Program-made: the position numbers and the translations under genes
Shown: piece by piece, positions 26,298 through 34,935 of the stretch
How the letters are laid out: each line of letters starts with the position of its first letter
How positions within the stretch are numbered: the stretch's first letter is position 1
Assembly: GCF_001443045.1 (NCBI RefSeq)
Contig: NZ_LKPJ01000021.1
Span: forward strand, 1 to 64,000
Origin: Burkholderia ambifaria
GTDB lineage: Bacteria; Pseudomonadota; Gammaproteobacteria; Burkholderiales; Burkholderiaceae
Reading direction: 5' to 3'
Length of the DNA: 64,000 bases
The notes under the pieces: model-generated
What the model was told of the DNA's origin: nothing
The model's database searches: none
The model's input: only the letters and a program-made list of their open reading frames with translations

Positions 26298-27080
26298 TCA
26301 CGCACCGTGCGCGGGCATTCCGCCGTGCATGTCCTGCATGCGCGGCCGCACCGGCAGCACGCGCGCGCCCGCCCGCGAGCCGAGCAACCGGCGATAGTCC
26401 GCGCGAATCAGCTCGTAGCACTCGCATGCCTGGCGCTCGAGCCCGTCGCGGTCGAGCACGGTGATGCGGCCGCGACGTTGCCGGATCAGCCCGGCCTCCT
26501 GCAGATTGCCGGCCGCCTCCGTCACGCCTTCGCGACGCACGCCGAGCATGTTCGCGATCGTCTGCTGCGTGACGGCCAGTTCGTCGCCGTCGATCCGGTC
26601 GTGCGCGAGCAGCAGCCAGCGGCTCAACTGTTCGCTGACCGAGTGATGCCGGTTGCACAGCGCGCTGCGCGAAATCTGCGCCATCGTCGCCTGGCAGTAG
26701 TTCAGCAACAGGCGATACGTCGCCGGCGAACGTTCGAATTCCGAGCGCATCACGCAGGTCGGCACGCGATAGGCCATCCCGCCGATGCGGACTTCGACGC
26801 GGCTCGACACCGCGGTGCCGCCGACGAGCGTCGCCAGGCCGACCACGCCTTCGCGGCCGACCACCGCGACTTCGACCATCGCCCCGTCCTCCATCAGGTG
26901 CTGCACCGACATCATGGCGGTTGTCGGGAAATGCAGGTGGCGCATCGGTTCCCCGACCCGGTCGAGCATGCCGGCCTTGATCCTGACCAGCTCGAGGTGC
27001 GGTGCGATGGCACGGATGCTGTCCTCCGGGAGGGCATCGAGGATGGCATTCGCCGAGTAGCTCGAGTGAAGATGAAGCAT
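26298..27080 (-). CDS. berA: Crp/Fnr-family regulator, probable BerA (c-di-GMP-responsive EPS activator)
   Basis: A 260-residue regulator. A cyclic-nucleotide-binding-like jelly roll covers about residues 10-130, a dimerisation helix lies near 140-165, and a winged helix-turn-helix lies near 195-225 (ANMLGVRREGVTEAAGNL). B. cenocepacia BerA (Bcam1349, from memory) is a Crp/Fnr protein that senses c-di-GMP, activates bep exopolysaccharide genes and is itself transcribed by sigma-54 with BerB. This gene has the matching neighbours and a near-consensus sigma-54 promoter at 27256-27272. The identity is inferred from context. The divergent paralogue at 27995 is the alternative. AAGGGA precedes the ATG by about eight bases. 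Confidence 0.75.
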   Translation of the reverse strand: MLHLHSSYSANAILDALPEDSIRAIAPHLELVRIKAGMLDRVGEPMRHLHFPTTAMMSVQHLMEDGAMVEVAVVGREGVVGLATLVGGTAVSSRVEVRIGGMAYRVPTCVMRSEFERSPATYRLLLNYCQATMAQISRSALCNRHHSVSEQLSRWLLLAHDRIDGDELAVTQQTIANMLGVRREGVTEAAGNLQEAGLIRQRRGRITVLDRDGLERQACECYELIRADYRRLLGSRAGARVLPVRPRMQDMHGGMPAHGA

Positions 27081-27255
27081 GTCTGTATCCCTTTTATTGT
27101 CCGTGCCGCATGCAGTCGCGTCAGCGGAACTCGTTATCGCAATGCGCATCCGGACGGCGACGCGGGTTGCGGCCCACAACCCTCGATCCAATCGACCCTC
27201 GGCTTCACGCCGTGGATCGATTCGGCAGTCCCGTTTCGACACGCTCGCCTGAATA

Positions 27256-27272
27256 AGCGATTTACGTGCCAA
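27256..27272 (-). promoter_or_regulatory. Sigma-54 promoter upstream of the BerA-like gene
   Basis: The minus strand reads TTGGCACG-TAAA-TCGC-T. The -24 block equals the consensus YTGGCACG, the GG-to-GC spacing is exactly ten bases, and the -12 block differs from TTGC at one base. Transcription would start near 27245 and leave a leader of about 165 bases before the ATG at 27080. Confidence 0.75.
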
Positions 27273-27994
27273 TACCCGCTCCATCCTTAATATATAAATG
27301 ACACGCGATTCAGAACGACCGAATAGCTGGCAGCAAACCGCCGAAAACGTCTCATTTCCGGACACCCACCATCGTCGCGGGGATGGCACGCGATTCGACT
27401 GATCAATGACCGCGGCGCTTGCAGTGGCACCAGCGGCGGCGCGCAGAGCTTATCGTTCAAATACTTACAGCCCGTTTTCAATTGTTTCCGTGATGTCTCA
27501 CGCGCCGCCCGAGCGGCGCACCGCACGCCGAATGACTGTTTTAAACTGTCTCAAATTTGAATCGTCACACTAATTCGCGGCTTTGTAATCGAACGCACAT
27601 ATCGACTGCAAACCAATGATTCAATTGAACAAATTAACCAACACGCATCGATTGTCAAATAATGTTCAATGCATTCCGGATGTTTTCCTTGTACGATTCA
27701 CGACATCGCCCGATTGGCTCGCGGTCGGCACGAAATTCACGGCTTACCGACAATCCATTTCAATATGATTAATTAATGAAAACATGAATCTCAAATCCAT
27801 ATAACGTTTGCGTTTGCGCTCGAATCGTCAAACTTTGTGAGATGACGAAATGCGCAATTTATCGAATTCAATAGCGTGCTAGCCTTTTCCCGCCATCGGC
27901 ATTCGAATTCCGACGAACATGAATTCGCACGTGCGTGCCAAATCCCCGTGGATACCGCCGCGCGATGTGCGATCGCCCCTTACGAGGATGCGCC
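27273..27994. other. AT-rich divergent spacer between two Crp/Fnr genes
   Basis: No gene is supported. The block 27540-27900 is the most AT-rich stretch of the window, with tracts such as TTAATTAATGAAAACATG. It probably contains the promoter of the 27995 gene and upstream activator sites for the sigma-54 promoter. A second weak GG-N10-GC pattern (TTGGCTCG-CGGT-CGGC, 27715-27729) points right toward the 27995 gene. AT content this high would suit IHF or H-NS-type binding. Confidence 0.45.
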
Positions 27995-28777
27995 GTGACC
28001 CACCAGGCCAATGACGCCGTCGCCCATGCGAGCGGCATGATCGAGCTTTCCCACAGCTTCGACGCCAACCGGTTTCTCGCGGCCCTCGACCGCGACGAAC
28101 GCGCCACGCTGATCGCCAACCTCCAACTCGTTCACCTGAAATCAGGCCAGGTGCTGTGCGAACCCGGTGAAATGCTCACCGCAGTCTACCTGCCCGTCAC
28201 GACGGCAATTTCGCTGCAGTACATGTCGTCCGGCGGCATGACGCTCGAAGTGGCCGAGATCGGCAGCGAGAGTGTCGTATGCGACGACGTGATCGGCGGC
28301 AGCGGCCGGATGCCGTGCCGTGCCGTCGCATGTCGCGACGGCTTCGTCTACCGGCTCGACCGGCGCATCTTCGCCGCCGCGTTCGACGCGTCGCCGGTGA
28401 TTCGCCATCTCGTGTTCGTCTGCGTGCGACTGCTGATGGCCCAGGTATCGCAGATCACGTTCTGCAGCCGCCATCACGTACTCAAGCATCAGCTATGCAG
28501 ATGGTTTCTGCTCGCGTACGACCGGTCGCGCAGCATCGAGATCCAGATCACCCACAGCATGCTCGCGCAAATGCTCGGCGTGCGGCGCGAGACGGTCACG
28601 GACGCGGCCGGAGAAATCCAGAAGCTCGGCCTGATCCGCCAGTACCGCAGCTCGATCGTGCTCGCCGACCTGGCGGGCCTCGAGAAACTGTCGTGCGGCT
28701 GCCGCGCGATCGTGCGCGACGAGATGAAGCGCATCCTGTCGGCCGACTCGGGCGTGGCTGCCACGGCGCGCGCATGA
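27995..28777 (+). CDS. Crp/Fnr-family regulator, paralogue of the BerA-like protein
   Basis: A 260-residue regulator of exactly the same length as its divergent paralogue and with the same order of parts. It has a sensor barrel with SGQVLCEPGEMLTAVYLP near residue 40, a long helix with VSQITFCSRHHVLKHQL near 155, and a winged helix with AQMLGVRRETVTDAAGEIQ near 195. GTG at 27995 is chosen because ACGAGG lies seven bases upstream; an earlier in-frame ATG has no ribosome-binding site. It stands 168 bases upstream of the carrier-protein operon on the same strand and may control or be co-transcribed with it. Its ligand is unknown; Arg-rich positions equivalent to those of the paralogue should be compared. 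Confidence 0.88.
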   Translation: MTHQANDAVAHASGMIELSHSFDANRFLAALDRDERATLIANLQLVHLKSGQVLCEPGEMLTAVYLPVTTAISLQYMSSGGMTLEVAEIGSESVVCDDVIGGSGRMPCRAVACRDGFVYRLDRRIFAAAFDASPVIRHLVFVCVRLLMAQVSQITFCSRHHVLKHQLCRWFLLAYDRSRSIEIQITHSMLAQMLGVRRETVTDAAGEIQKLGLIRQYRSSIVLADLAGLEKLSCGCRAIVRDEMKRILSADSGVAATARA

Positions 28778-28945
28778 TGCGCGCGGCAAGCCGGCACTCG
28801 CGTGCGATCCGAGTCAGCCGACTGTAGGGTGGCGAACAGAACGCCGTGCGTGCGAATGGTCTACTGATGCCGGACTGCCGGGGGGATGTCAGCGCACTGC
28901 GCGCGTCCGCCCGAGCGGACGACACCACGCACGCCGGAGCAGCAC

Positions 28946-29197
28946 GTGAAAAACGATATCAGAACCATCCTCAAGCACGTCGCCCATCTCGAAGCCGCGA
29001 TCGATTCGATCGGTGACGGGGACGACCTCTACGAAGCGGGCCTCTCCTCGCTCGACACGATCCAGTTGATGCTCGCGATCGAGAAGCAGTTCAACATCGA
29101 GATTCCCGACGAGATGCTGAACCGCAATCTGTTCCGCAGCATCGACGCGCTCGCGGACACGATCGCAACCCTGCAACGCTCCGAGCATTCCGCATGA
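28946..29197 (+). CDS. Acyl/aminoacyl carrier protein
   Basis: An 83-residue carrier protein starting at GTG with CGGAG seven bases upstream. The phosphopantetheine site lies in DDLYEAGLSSLDTIQLML, with Ser34/Ser35 directly before Leu36; the second Ser is the expected attachment residue. Helix III carries FNIEIPDEMLNR. This wording is close to carrier proteins that receive an amino acid from the adjacent aaRS-like ligase in Bradyrhizobium and Agrobacterium, rather than fatty-acid AcpP. Its stop overlaps the next start (ATGA). Confidence 0.9.
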   Translation: MKNDIRTILKHVAHLEAAIDSIGDGDDLYEAGLSSLDTIQLMLAIEKQFNIEIPDEMLNRNLFRSIDALADTIATLQRSEHSA

Positions 29198-30390
29198 GCG
29201 CGCTGCTTCCCGAACTCGCGGCCGACGACGACGCACGCCGGCTCGACGAGGCTGCGCACGCGGTCGCGCACATCGCCGCCCAGCATGCGGATGCCGTCGA
29301 TCGCGACGCGCGCTGCCCCGTCGAGGCGATCGAGGCCATGCGCGCACGCCGCCTGCTGAGCGCGATGGTCCCGACCTCGCTCGGCGGTGCCGGCGCGTCG
29401 CTCGCCGACATCGCATCGGCATGCTCCATCCTCGGCCAGGCCTGCGCATCGTCGGCGATGGTATTCGCGATGCACCAGATCCAGGTCGCCTGCATCGTCA
29501 ACCACGCGGCCGACCAGGGCTGGCACAAGCTGTTCCTGCAGCAGCTCGTGCGCCATCAGTGGCTGCTCGCATCGGCGACGTCGGAAGACGGCGTCGGCGG
29601 CAACCTGCGCGCGAGCCAGTGCGCGCTCGAGGCCAACGGCGGCGAATTCCGGCTGAGCAAATCCGCGCCGACGATCTCGTACGGCGACTACGCGGACGGC
29701 ATCCTCGCGACCGCGCGGCGCGACGCCGACGCGCCGGCGTCCGAGCAGGTGCTCGTCACGCTGCTGCGCGACGGCTATACGCTCACGCGCCGCGGCGAAT
29801 GGGACACGCTCGGCATGCGCGGCACGTGCAGCAACGGCTTCGTGCTCGACGCACAGGGCGCGACCGTGCAATGCCTGCCCGTACCCTTCGCGCAGATCGC
29901 GGAACAGACGATGGTGCCGGTTTCGCACATCCTGTGGGCCGCCGTGTGGATCGGCGTGGCCGGCGACGCGTTCCATCGCGCACACCAGTTCTTCCGCGCG
30001 CAGGCACGCCAGACCGACGGCGCGCCATCGCCCGCGTCGCGTCGCATCGCCGAATCGCTCGCGCTGATGCAGGCGATGCAGGCACGCGTCGACAACGTCC
30101 TGCGCCTCTATTCGAGCGCGTCCATCCGCTCGTGGTCGGCCGGCATGGCCTGGGCCGCCGAGATCAACACGCTGAAGACCTATGTGTCGTCGACGGCGCT
30201 GGAGGTCGCGCAGCAGGCGATGATGATCTGCGGGATGGCCGGCTACAAGCACGGCACGTCGTTCAGCGTCGGCCGCCACCTGCGTGACCTGCACGCGGCG
30301 CCGCTGATGATCAGCAACGACCGCATTGCCGCCAATACCTCGAGCCTGCTGCTCGCACTGCGTCCCGCGACGCTGGAGAAACATTCGTGA
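29194..30390 (+). CDS. Acyl-CoA dehydrogenase-like flavoprotein
   Basis: A 398-residue protein of the acyl-CoA dehydrogenase fold. The N-terminal helical domain has ALVPTS-type spacing (SAMVPTSLGGAGASLADIA near 53) and ACASSAMVFAMHQIQVACI near 85. The middle beta domain spans about 120-230, and a C-terminal four-helix bundle follows. It is coupled to the carrier-protein gene (ATGA) and to the ligase gene (GTGA). The genetic setting suggests a substrate held on the carrier protein, perhaps an aminoacyl group, rather than free acyl-CoA. This is inference. Confidence 0.85.
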   Translation: MSALLPELAADDDARRLDEAAHAVAHIAAQHADAVDRDARCPVEAIEAMRARRLLSAMVPTSLGGAGASLADIASACSILGQACASSAMVFAMHQIQVACIVNHAADQGWHKLFLQQLVRHQWLLASATSEDGVGGNLRASQCALEANGGEFRLSKSAPTISYGDYADGILATARRDADAPASEQVLVTLLRDGYTLTRRGEWDTLGMRGTCSNGFVLDAQGATVQCLPVPFAQIAEQTMVPVSHILWAAVWIGVAGDAFHRAHQFFRAQARQTDGAPSPASRRIAESLALMQAMQARVDNVLRLYSSASIRSWSAGMAWAAEINTLKTYVSSTALEVAQQAMMICGMAGYKHGTSFSVGRHLRDLHAAPLMISNDRIAANTSSLLLALRPATLEKHS

Positions 30391-31367
30391 ACGATCGCCT
30401 CTCCGTGCCCTCCGCTGCCCCCTCCGCCACCCCGTCCGATGCGCCGCTCGACCGTGCGGGCGTCAATCCGCTGCGCGACGAGTTGATCGACGCGGGCCTG
30501 CTCGTGTCGACCGGCATCCAGGGCCTGTTCGGCCGCAGCGAGCGATTCGAGCGCGTCGTCGAAGCGCTCGACGCCTTCGTCACGCGTCTCGGTGCCGACC
30601 AGCAGGCCGAAGTGCTGCGCTTCCCGCCGGCGATGAGCCGCACCGAATTCGAGCGCAGCGAATACATGAAGAGCTTTCCGCAACTCGCGGGCAGCGTGCA
30701 TGCGTTCTGCGGCGACGAACAGCGGCACCAGCGCGTGCTGCAGTGCCTCGAGCGCGGCGAGGACTGGACCGAAAGCCAGAAACCGACCTACATCGTGATG
30801 ACGCCGGCCGCGTGCTACCCGGTGTATCCGGTCGTCGCGCGCGCGGGCGCGCTGCCCGACGACGGCCGCATCGTCGACGTGTTCTCGTACTGCTTTCGCC
30901 ACGAGCCGTCGCTCGACCCGACCCGCATGCAGCTGTTCCGGATGCGCGAGTACGTGCGGATCGGCACGCCCGAGCAGATCGTCGCGTTCCGCACGACGTG
31001 GATGGAACGCGGCACGCGGATGATCGAGGCGCTGCGCCTGCCGAACGCGATCGATCTCGCGAACGATCCGTTCTTCGGGCGCGGCGGCAAGATCGTCGCG
31101 AACAGCCAGCGCGAGCAGAACCTGAAGTTCGAGCTGCTGATCCCGATCGAGCGCGACGACCGACAGACCGCCTGCCTGAGCTTCAACTACCACATGGATC
31201 ACTTCGGGCTGCTATGGGATATCCGCACCGCGACGGGCGACGTCGCGCACACGGGCTGCGTCGGCTTCGGCCTCGAGCGGCTGACGCTCGCACTGTTCCG
31301 TCATCACGGCTTCGACATCGACGCCTGGCCCGGCGAAGTTCGCGACGTGCTGTGGGGTACGCGATGA
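30387..31367 (+). CDS. Amino acid:[carrier protein] ligase (class II aaRS homologue)
   Basis: A 326-residue protein homologous to the catalytic core of atypical seryl-tRNA synthetase but without a tRNA-binding domain. Class II motif 2 is at 170-190 (FRHEPSLDPTRMQLFRMREY) and motif 3 at 290-300 (GCVGFGLERL). The zinc ligands of the Bradyrhizobium enzyme (Cys131, Glu176, Cys279, from memory) correspond to Cys143, Glu188 and Cys291 here, each offset by exactly 12. Such ligases activate Gly or Ala with ATP and load it onto the phosphopantetheine of the neighbouring carrier protein. GTG start overlapping the dehydrogenase stop. Confidence 0.93.
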   Translation: MNDRLSVPSAAPSATPSDAPLDRAGVNPLRDELIDAGLLVSTGIQGLFGRSERFERVVEALDAFVTRLGADQQAEVLRFPPAMSRTEFERSEYMKSFPQLAGSVHAFCGDEQRHQRVLQCLERGEDWTESQKPTYIVMTPAACYPVYPVVARAGALPDDGRIVDVFSYCFRHEPSLDPTRMQLFRMREYVRIGTPEQIVAFRTTWMERGTRMIEALRLPNAIDLANDPFFGRGGKIVANSQREQNLKFELLIPIERDDRQTACLSFNYHMDHFGLLWDIRTATGDVAHTGCVGFGLERLTLALFRHHGFDIDAWPGEVRDVLWGTR

Positions 31368-32419
31368 AATTCGTGTCTCGCGCCGGCGAGGACGCGTCGT
31401 TCGAGGACGTGCGCCACCGCGCTCGTCACTACCGGCCGCACCCGCTGCACAGTCAGGAGATGGTCTGGAAGCAGACCAACTGCTACGTCGACATGTGGCT
31501 CGAGGTGCTCCGGTGGTGGGGCCTCAATCCGTACGCGGCGCTGCCGTTTACGATCGCGCTCGATTTCGAAGGCGACCAGTTCACGTTCTTCAAGTTTCCG
31601 CACGACGAACTGGAGCAGCTCTACGGGATCGTCGTGCAGGAGCACTCGATCTACGAACCGCTCGAACTGCACGTCGAGACGCAGGTCGCGCGCGGCCATC
31701 TGATGATCGTCGAGGTCGACGCGTGGTTCCTGCCCGACACGCGCGGCAGCAGCTACCGCACGCAGCATACGAAGACGACGATCGGCGTCGACTCGATCGA
31801 TCGCACGCGGCGCCAGATCGGCTACTTCCACAACAGCGGCTATTACGTGGCCGAGGATTTCGACTACAACGGCCTCGTCGGCGGCAGCGCGCCGATGCCG
31901 CTGCCGCCGTACGTCGAATGCGCGAAGCGACGGTTCGCGCCGCTCGACGAGCGCGCGCTGTGCGACGCGTCGCTCGCGTCGCTGCAACGGCATTTGCGCC
32001 GCCTGCCGGTCGTCAATCCGGTCTCGGCATTCCGGCGCCAGTTGCAGGTCGATGCGAAATCGCTCGCCGATTCGCCGCTCGAACGCTTCCACGCGTACTC
32101 GTTCAATTCGGTGCGGCAGCTCGGCGCAAGCTTCGAACTGTTTGGTCACTACACGCGCTGGCTGCAGGCAAGCGGCTGCGTCGGGCCGTTCGCGGAGATT
32201 CGCACCGCCTGCGACCGCATCGCATCCGAGTCGATGGTGCTCGAATTCCGGCTGGCGCGTGCCTGCGCGCGCGGCAAGGAAGAACGCGGCGACGCGACGC
32301 TCGAAGCGATCGAAACGGCTTACGCCGACCTGATCGACTGCGCGCGTCAGATCGCCCCGCCGCCGCCGCATGCGGCGCCCGTTCGCGTCGACGCGGCCCG
32401 CGTGCCGGTGATGCGGTGA
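31364..32419 (+). CDS. DUF1839 protein
   Basis: A 351-residue soluble protein of the DUF1839 family, which regularly sits next to aaRS-like carrier-protein ligases. Recognisable blocks are WKQTNCYVDMWLEVL near residue 35, IALDFEGDQFTFFKFP near 60, YRTQHTKTTIGVDSID near 125 and YFHNSGYYVAEDFDY near 150. The role is unproven; transfer of the carrier-bound amino acid is a reasonable guess. The ATG overlaps the ligase stop and the stop overlaps the GH2 start, so five genes are translated as a chain. A helical C-terminal part (residues 205-330) may be a separate domain. Confidence 0.88.
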   Translation: MKFVSRAGEDASFEDVRHRARHYRPHPLHSQEMVWKQTNCYVDMWLEVLRWWGLNPYAALPFTIALDFEGDQFTFFKFPHDELEQLYGIVVQEHSIYEPLELHVETQVARGHLMIVEVDAWFLPDTRGSSYRTQHTKTTIGVDSIDRTRRQIGYFHNSGYYVAEDFDYNGLVGGSAPMPLPPYVECAKRRFAPLDERALCDASLASLQRHLRRLPVVNPVSAFRRQLQVDAKSLADSPLERFHAYSFNSVRQLGASFELFGHYTRWLQASGCVGPFAEIRTACDRIASESMVLEFRLARACARGKEERGDATLEAIETAYADLIDCARQIAPPPPHAAPVRVDAARVPVMR

Positions 32420-34890
32420 CGCGCGCGCGCGCCGCGCCCGCGTGGTCGATGCTCGCGACGGCCGCGGGCGCGGTACGCGAGCCGCTCGATCTCCCTGCCG
32501 ATGGGTGGATCGCAGCCCCTGTTCCCGGCACGGTCGCGCAAGCGCTCGCGCTGGCCGGCCGGCCCGACGATACGGCGTCGCTCGACGAGCGCGACCACTG
32601 GTATCGCATCGAACTGCGCGGACACGGGCCGCGCGTGCTGCGCTTTCACGGCCTCGCGACGCTCGCCGAGGCATGGCTCGACGACACGCCGATCCTGCGC
32701 TCGGACAGCATGTTCGTCGCGCACGACGTGCCCGTGTCGCTCGACGGCACGCACCGGCTCACCCTCTGCTTTCGTGCCCTCGCGCCGCACCTGCGAGATG
32801 CACGCGCCCCGCGCCGCGCACGCTGGCGCACCCGACTGGCCGAACCGGCGACGCTGCGCACCGTTCGCACGTCGCTGCTCGGGCACATGCCTGGCTGGTT
32901 CCCCCGCTGCGTGCCGACCGGACCGTGGCGGCCCGTCGACGTGCTCGATCCGGTCGACGGCCCCGTTCTAGCCCGTTGCGACTTGCATGCGCGCATCGAC
33001 GGCGACACCGGCTGGCTCGATGCGGAACTCGCGTTTGCCGCACCGCTGCCCGATGCGTTCGCGGCTCGGCTGTCGTGCGGCGAGCACCACGCGACGCTCG
33101 AGCGCAGCGGCGCCGACCGGCTGCACGCGAGCGTCGCGGTGCCGAACGTGCGCCGCTGGTGGCCGCACACGCATGGCGACCCGGTGCTCTACGACGTCGC
33201 GCTGCACATCGGCGCCGATCGGCGGCCGCTCGGAGCGACGGGTTTCCGCACGATCGAACAGGATACGGGCGACGACGGCAAGGGGTTCGGGCTGCGCGTA
33301 AACGGCGTGCGCGTGTTTGCGCGCGGCGCATGCTGGAGCAGCGCCGCGCCGCTCGCGTTGCACGCGGACGACGCGACCTATGGCCGCTTGCTCGGGCATG
33401 CGCGCGACGCCGGCTTCAACATGATTCGCGTCGGCGGCACGATGACCTACGAGGCCGACGCATTCCACGCATGGTGCGACCGTCTCGGGCTGCTGGTCTG
33501 GCAGGACTTCATGTTCGCGAACTTCGACTACACGCTCGACGATCGCGCGTTTGCAGACGCCGTCGATCGCGAGGCCGAACAGTTCCTCGCACGCCACCGC
33601 GCGTCGCCGTCGCTCGCGGTGCTGTGCGGCGGCAGCGAGATCGCGCAGCAGGCCGCGATGTCGGGGCTCGGGCCGAAGCAGCGCTTCCTCGAACTGACCG
33701 CCGAGCGTCTCGCCGGCCAGGCGGCGGCGCGGCGGCCCGACGCGCTTTACGTCCCCGACTCGCCCGATGGCGGCGTACTGCCGTTCATGCCGCGCGAGCG
33801 CGTGTCGCACTACTACGGCGTCGGCGCATACCTGCGCCCGCTCGACGACGCACGCCGGGCCGACGTGCGCTTCGCGAGCGAATGCCTCGCGTTCGCGAAC
33901 GTGCCGTGCGACGCGATGCTCGCGAGTCTCGGCTGGCCGGGCGTTCATGAGCCGCGCTGGAAGGCGGCCGTGCCGCGCGACCCCGGCACGTCGTGGGATT
34001 TCGACGATATTCGGGACCACTATCTGCAGACGCTGTACGACGTGGCGCCCGACCGCTTGCGGCGCGAGGATCCGTCGCGCTACTTCGAGCTGTCGCGCGC
34101 GGCGATCGCGGACCTGATGCGGGACACCTTCGCTGAATGGCGGCGCACCGGCTCGCACTGCGCGGGGGCACTCGTCTGGCAGTTCCAGGACGTGATGCCG
34201 GGCGCCGGATGGGGCTTGCTCGATGCGGCGCATCGGCCGAAATCGGCGTGGTATGCGCTGCGCCAGGTGCTGCAGCCGGTGCAGGTCCTGCTCGTCGACG
34301 AAGGGCTGAACGGCCTCGACGTGCACGTGATCAACGAACGGCCGGCACCGCTGTCGGCGGCCATCGAGCTGGTGGCGCTGCGCGACGGCCGCACGCCGGT
34401 CGCGCGGACCGGCGGGCCGGTGCGGATCGCCGCGCACGACACGGTGCGGCTCGGTTCGGCCGAACTGCTCGGCCGCTTCTTCGACTGGACCTACGCGTAT
34501 CGCTTCGGCCCGTGCGAGCACGACACCGTCGTCGCGACACTGCGCGCCGACGACGGCACGCTGCTGTCGCAGGCGTTCTACTTCCCGTCCCGCACGCATC
34601 CGGCCGTGTTCGCGCGCCGCGAGCCCGGCATCGAGGCATGCGTGTCGCGCACCGGCGACACGTGGCACGTCGACATCGACACGCGCCACATCGCGCGCCA
34701 TGTCCAGATCGACGCGCCGGGCTTCGTGCCGCGCGACGACTGGTTCGATCTCGCACCCGGCACGCCGGCACGCATCGCACTCGTGCCGCTCGACGACACC
34801 CGCGACCATCGCGCCGCCGGCGCGCCACCGACCGTCGAGATCCGCGCGGTCAACGCGGCACGAGCCGTGCGCGCGGCACTGGCCGGCTGA
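32416..34890 (+). CDS. GH2-family glycosidase, beta-mannosidase-like
   Basis: An 824-residue protein starting at GTG overlapping the DUF1839 stop (GTGA), without signal peptide, so cytoplasmic. It has N-terminal sugar-binding and Ig-like domains (residues 25-290) and a TIM-barrel core with FARGACWSSAAPL and GFNMIRVGGTMTYE (300-345). The acid/base site reads GGSE (Glu408) where mannosidases usually have GNNE. A nucleophile candidate is Glu489 in RFASECLAFANVP. Coupling to carrier-protein genes is unusual and implies a shared product, perhaps a mannosyl or aminoacylated glycan. Activity is likely but not certain given the changed motif. Confidence 0.85.
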   Translation: MTRARAAPAWSMLATAAGAVREPLDLPADGWIAAPVPGTVAQALALAGRPDDTASLDERDHWYRIELRGHGPRVLRFHGLATLAEAWLDDTPILRSDSMFVAHDVPVSLDGTHRLTLCFRALAPHLRDARAPRRARWRTRLAEPATLRTVRTSLLGHMPGWFPRCVPTGPWRPVDVLDPVDGPVLARCDLHARIDGDTGWLDAELAFAAPLPDAFAARLSCGEHHATLERSGADRLHASVAVPNVRRWWPHTHGDPVLYDVALHIGADRRPLGATGFRTIEQDTGDDGKGFGLRVNGVRVFARGACWSSAAPLALHADDATYGRLLGHARDAGFNMIRVGGTMTYEADAFHAWCDRLGLLVWQDFMFANFDYTLDDRAFADAVDREAEQFLARHRASPSLAVLCGGSEIAQQAAMSGLGPKQRFLELTAERLAGQAAARRPDALYVPDSPDGGVLPFMPRERVSHYYGVGAYLRPLDDARRADVRFASECLAFANVPCDAMLASLGWPGVHEPRWKAAVPRDPGTSWDFDDIRDHYLQTLYDVAPDRLRREDPSRYFELSRAAIADLMRDTFAEWRRTGSHCAGALVWQFQDVMPGAGWGLLDAAHRPKSAWYALRQVLQPVQVLLVDEGLNGLDVHVINERPAPLSAAIELVALRDGRTPVARTGGPVRIAAHDTVRLGSAELLGRFFDWTYAYRFGPCEHDTVVATLRADDGTLLSQAFYFPSRTHPAVFARREPGIEACVSRTGDTWHVDIDTRHIARHVQIDAPGFVPRDDWFDLAPGTPARIALVPLDDTRDHRAAGAPPTVEIRAVNAARAVRAALAG

Positions 34891-34935
34891 CGCGGCCGGG
34901 GCCGCACATGCGGTCGCGCGGCCGCGCCGCGCACG

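Noticed and set aside
27411..27440. TGGCACC on the plus strand in the Crp spacer as a sigma-54 promoter
   Set aside because: No GC at the required ten-base distance and no TTGC-like block.
28767..28785. CGCGCGCAT/ATGCGCGCG inverted repeat at the end of the second Crp gene as a terminator
   Set aside because: No T-run follows, the loop is one base, and it overlaps the stop codon in GC-rich DNA.
31495..32415. Open extension of the GH2 frame upstream through DUF1839
   Set aside because: The extension lies fully inside DUF1839 in another frame. The GTG at 32416 overlapping the DUF1839 stop is the natural start.
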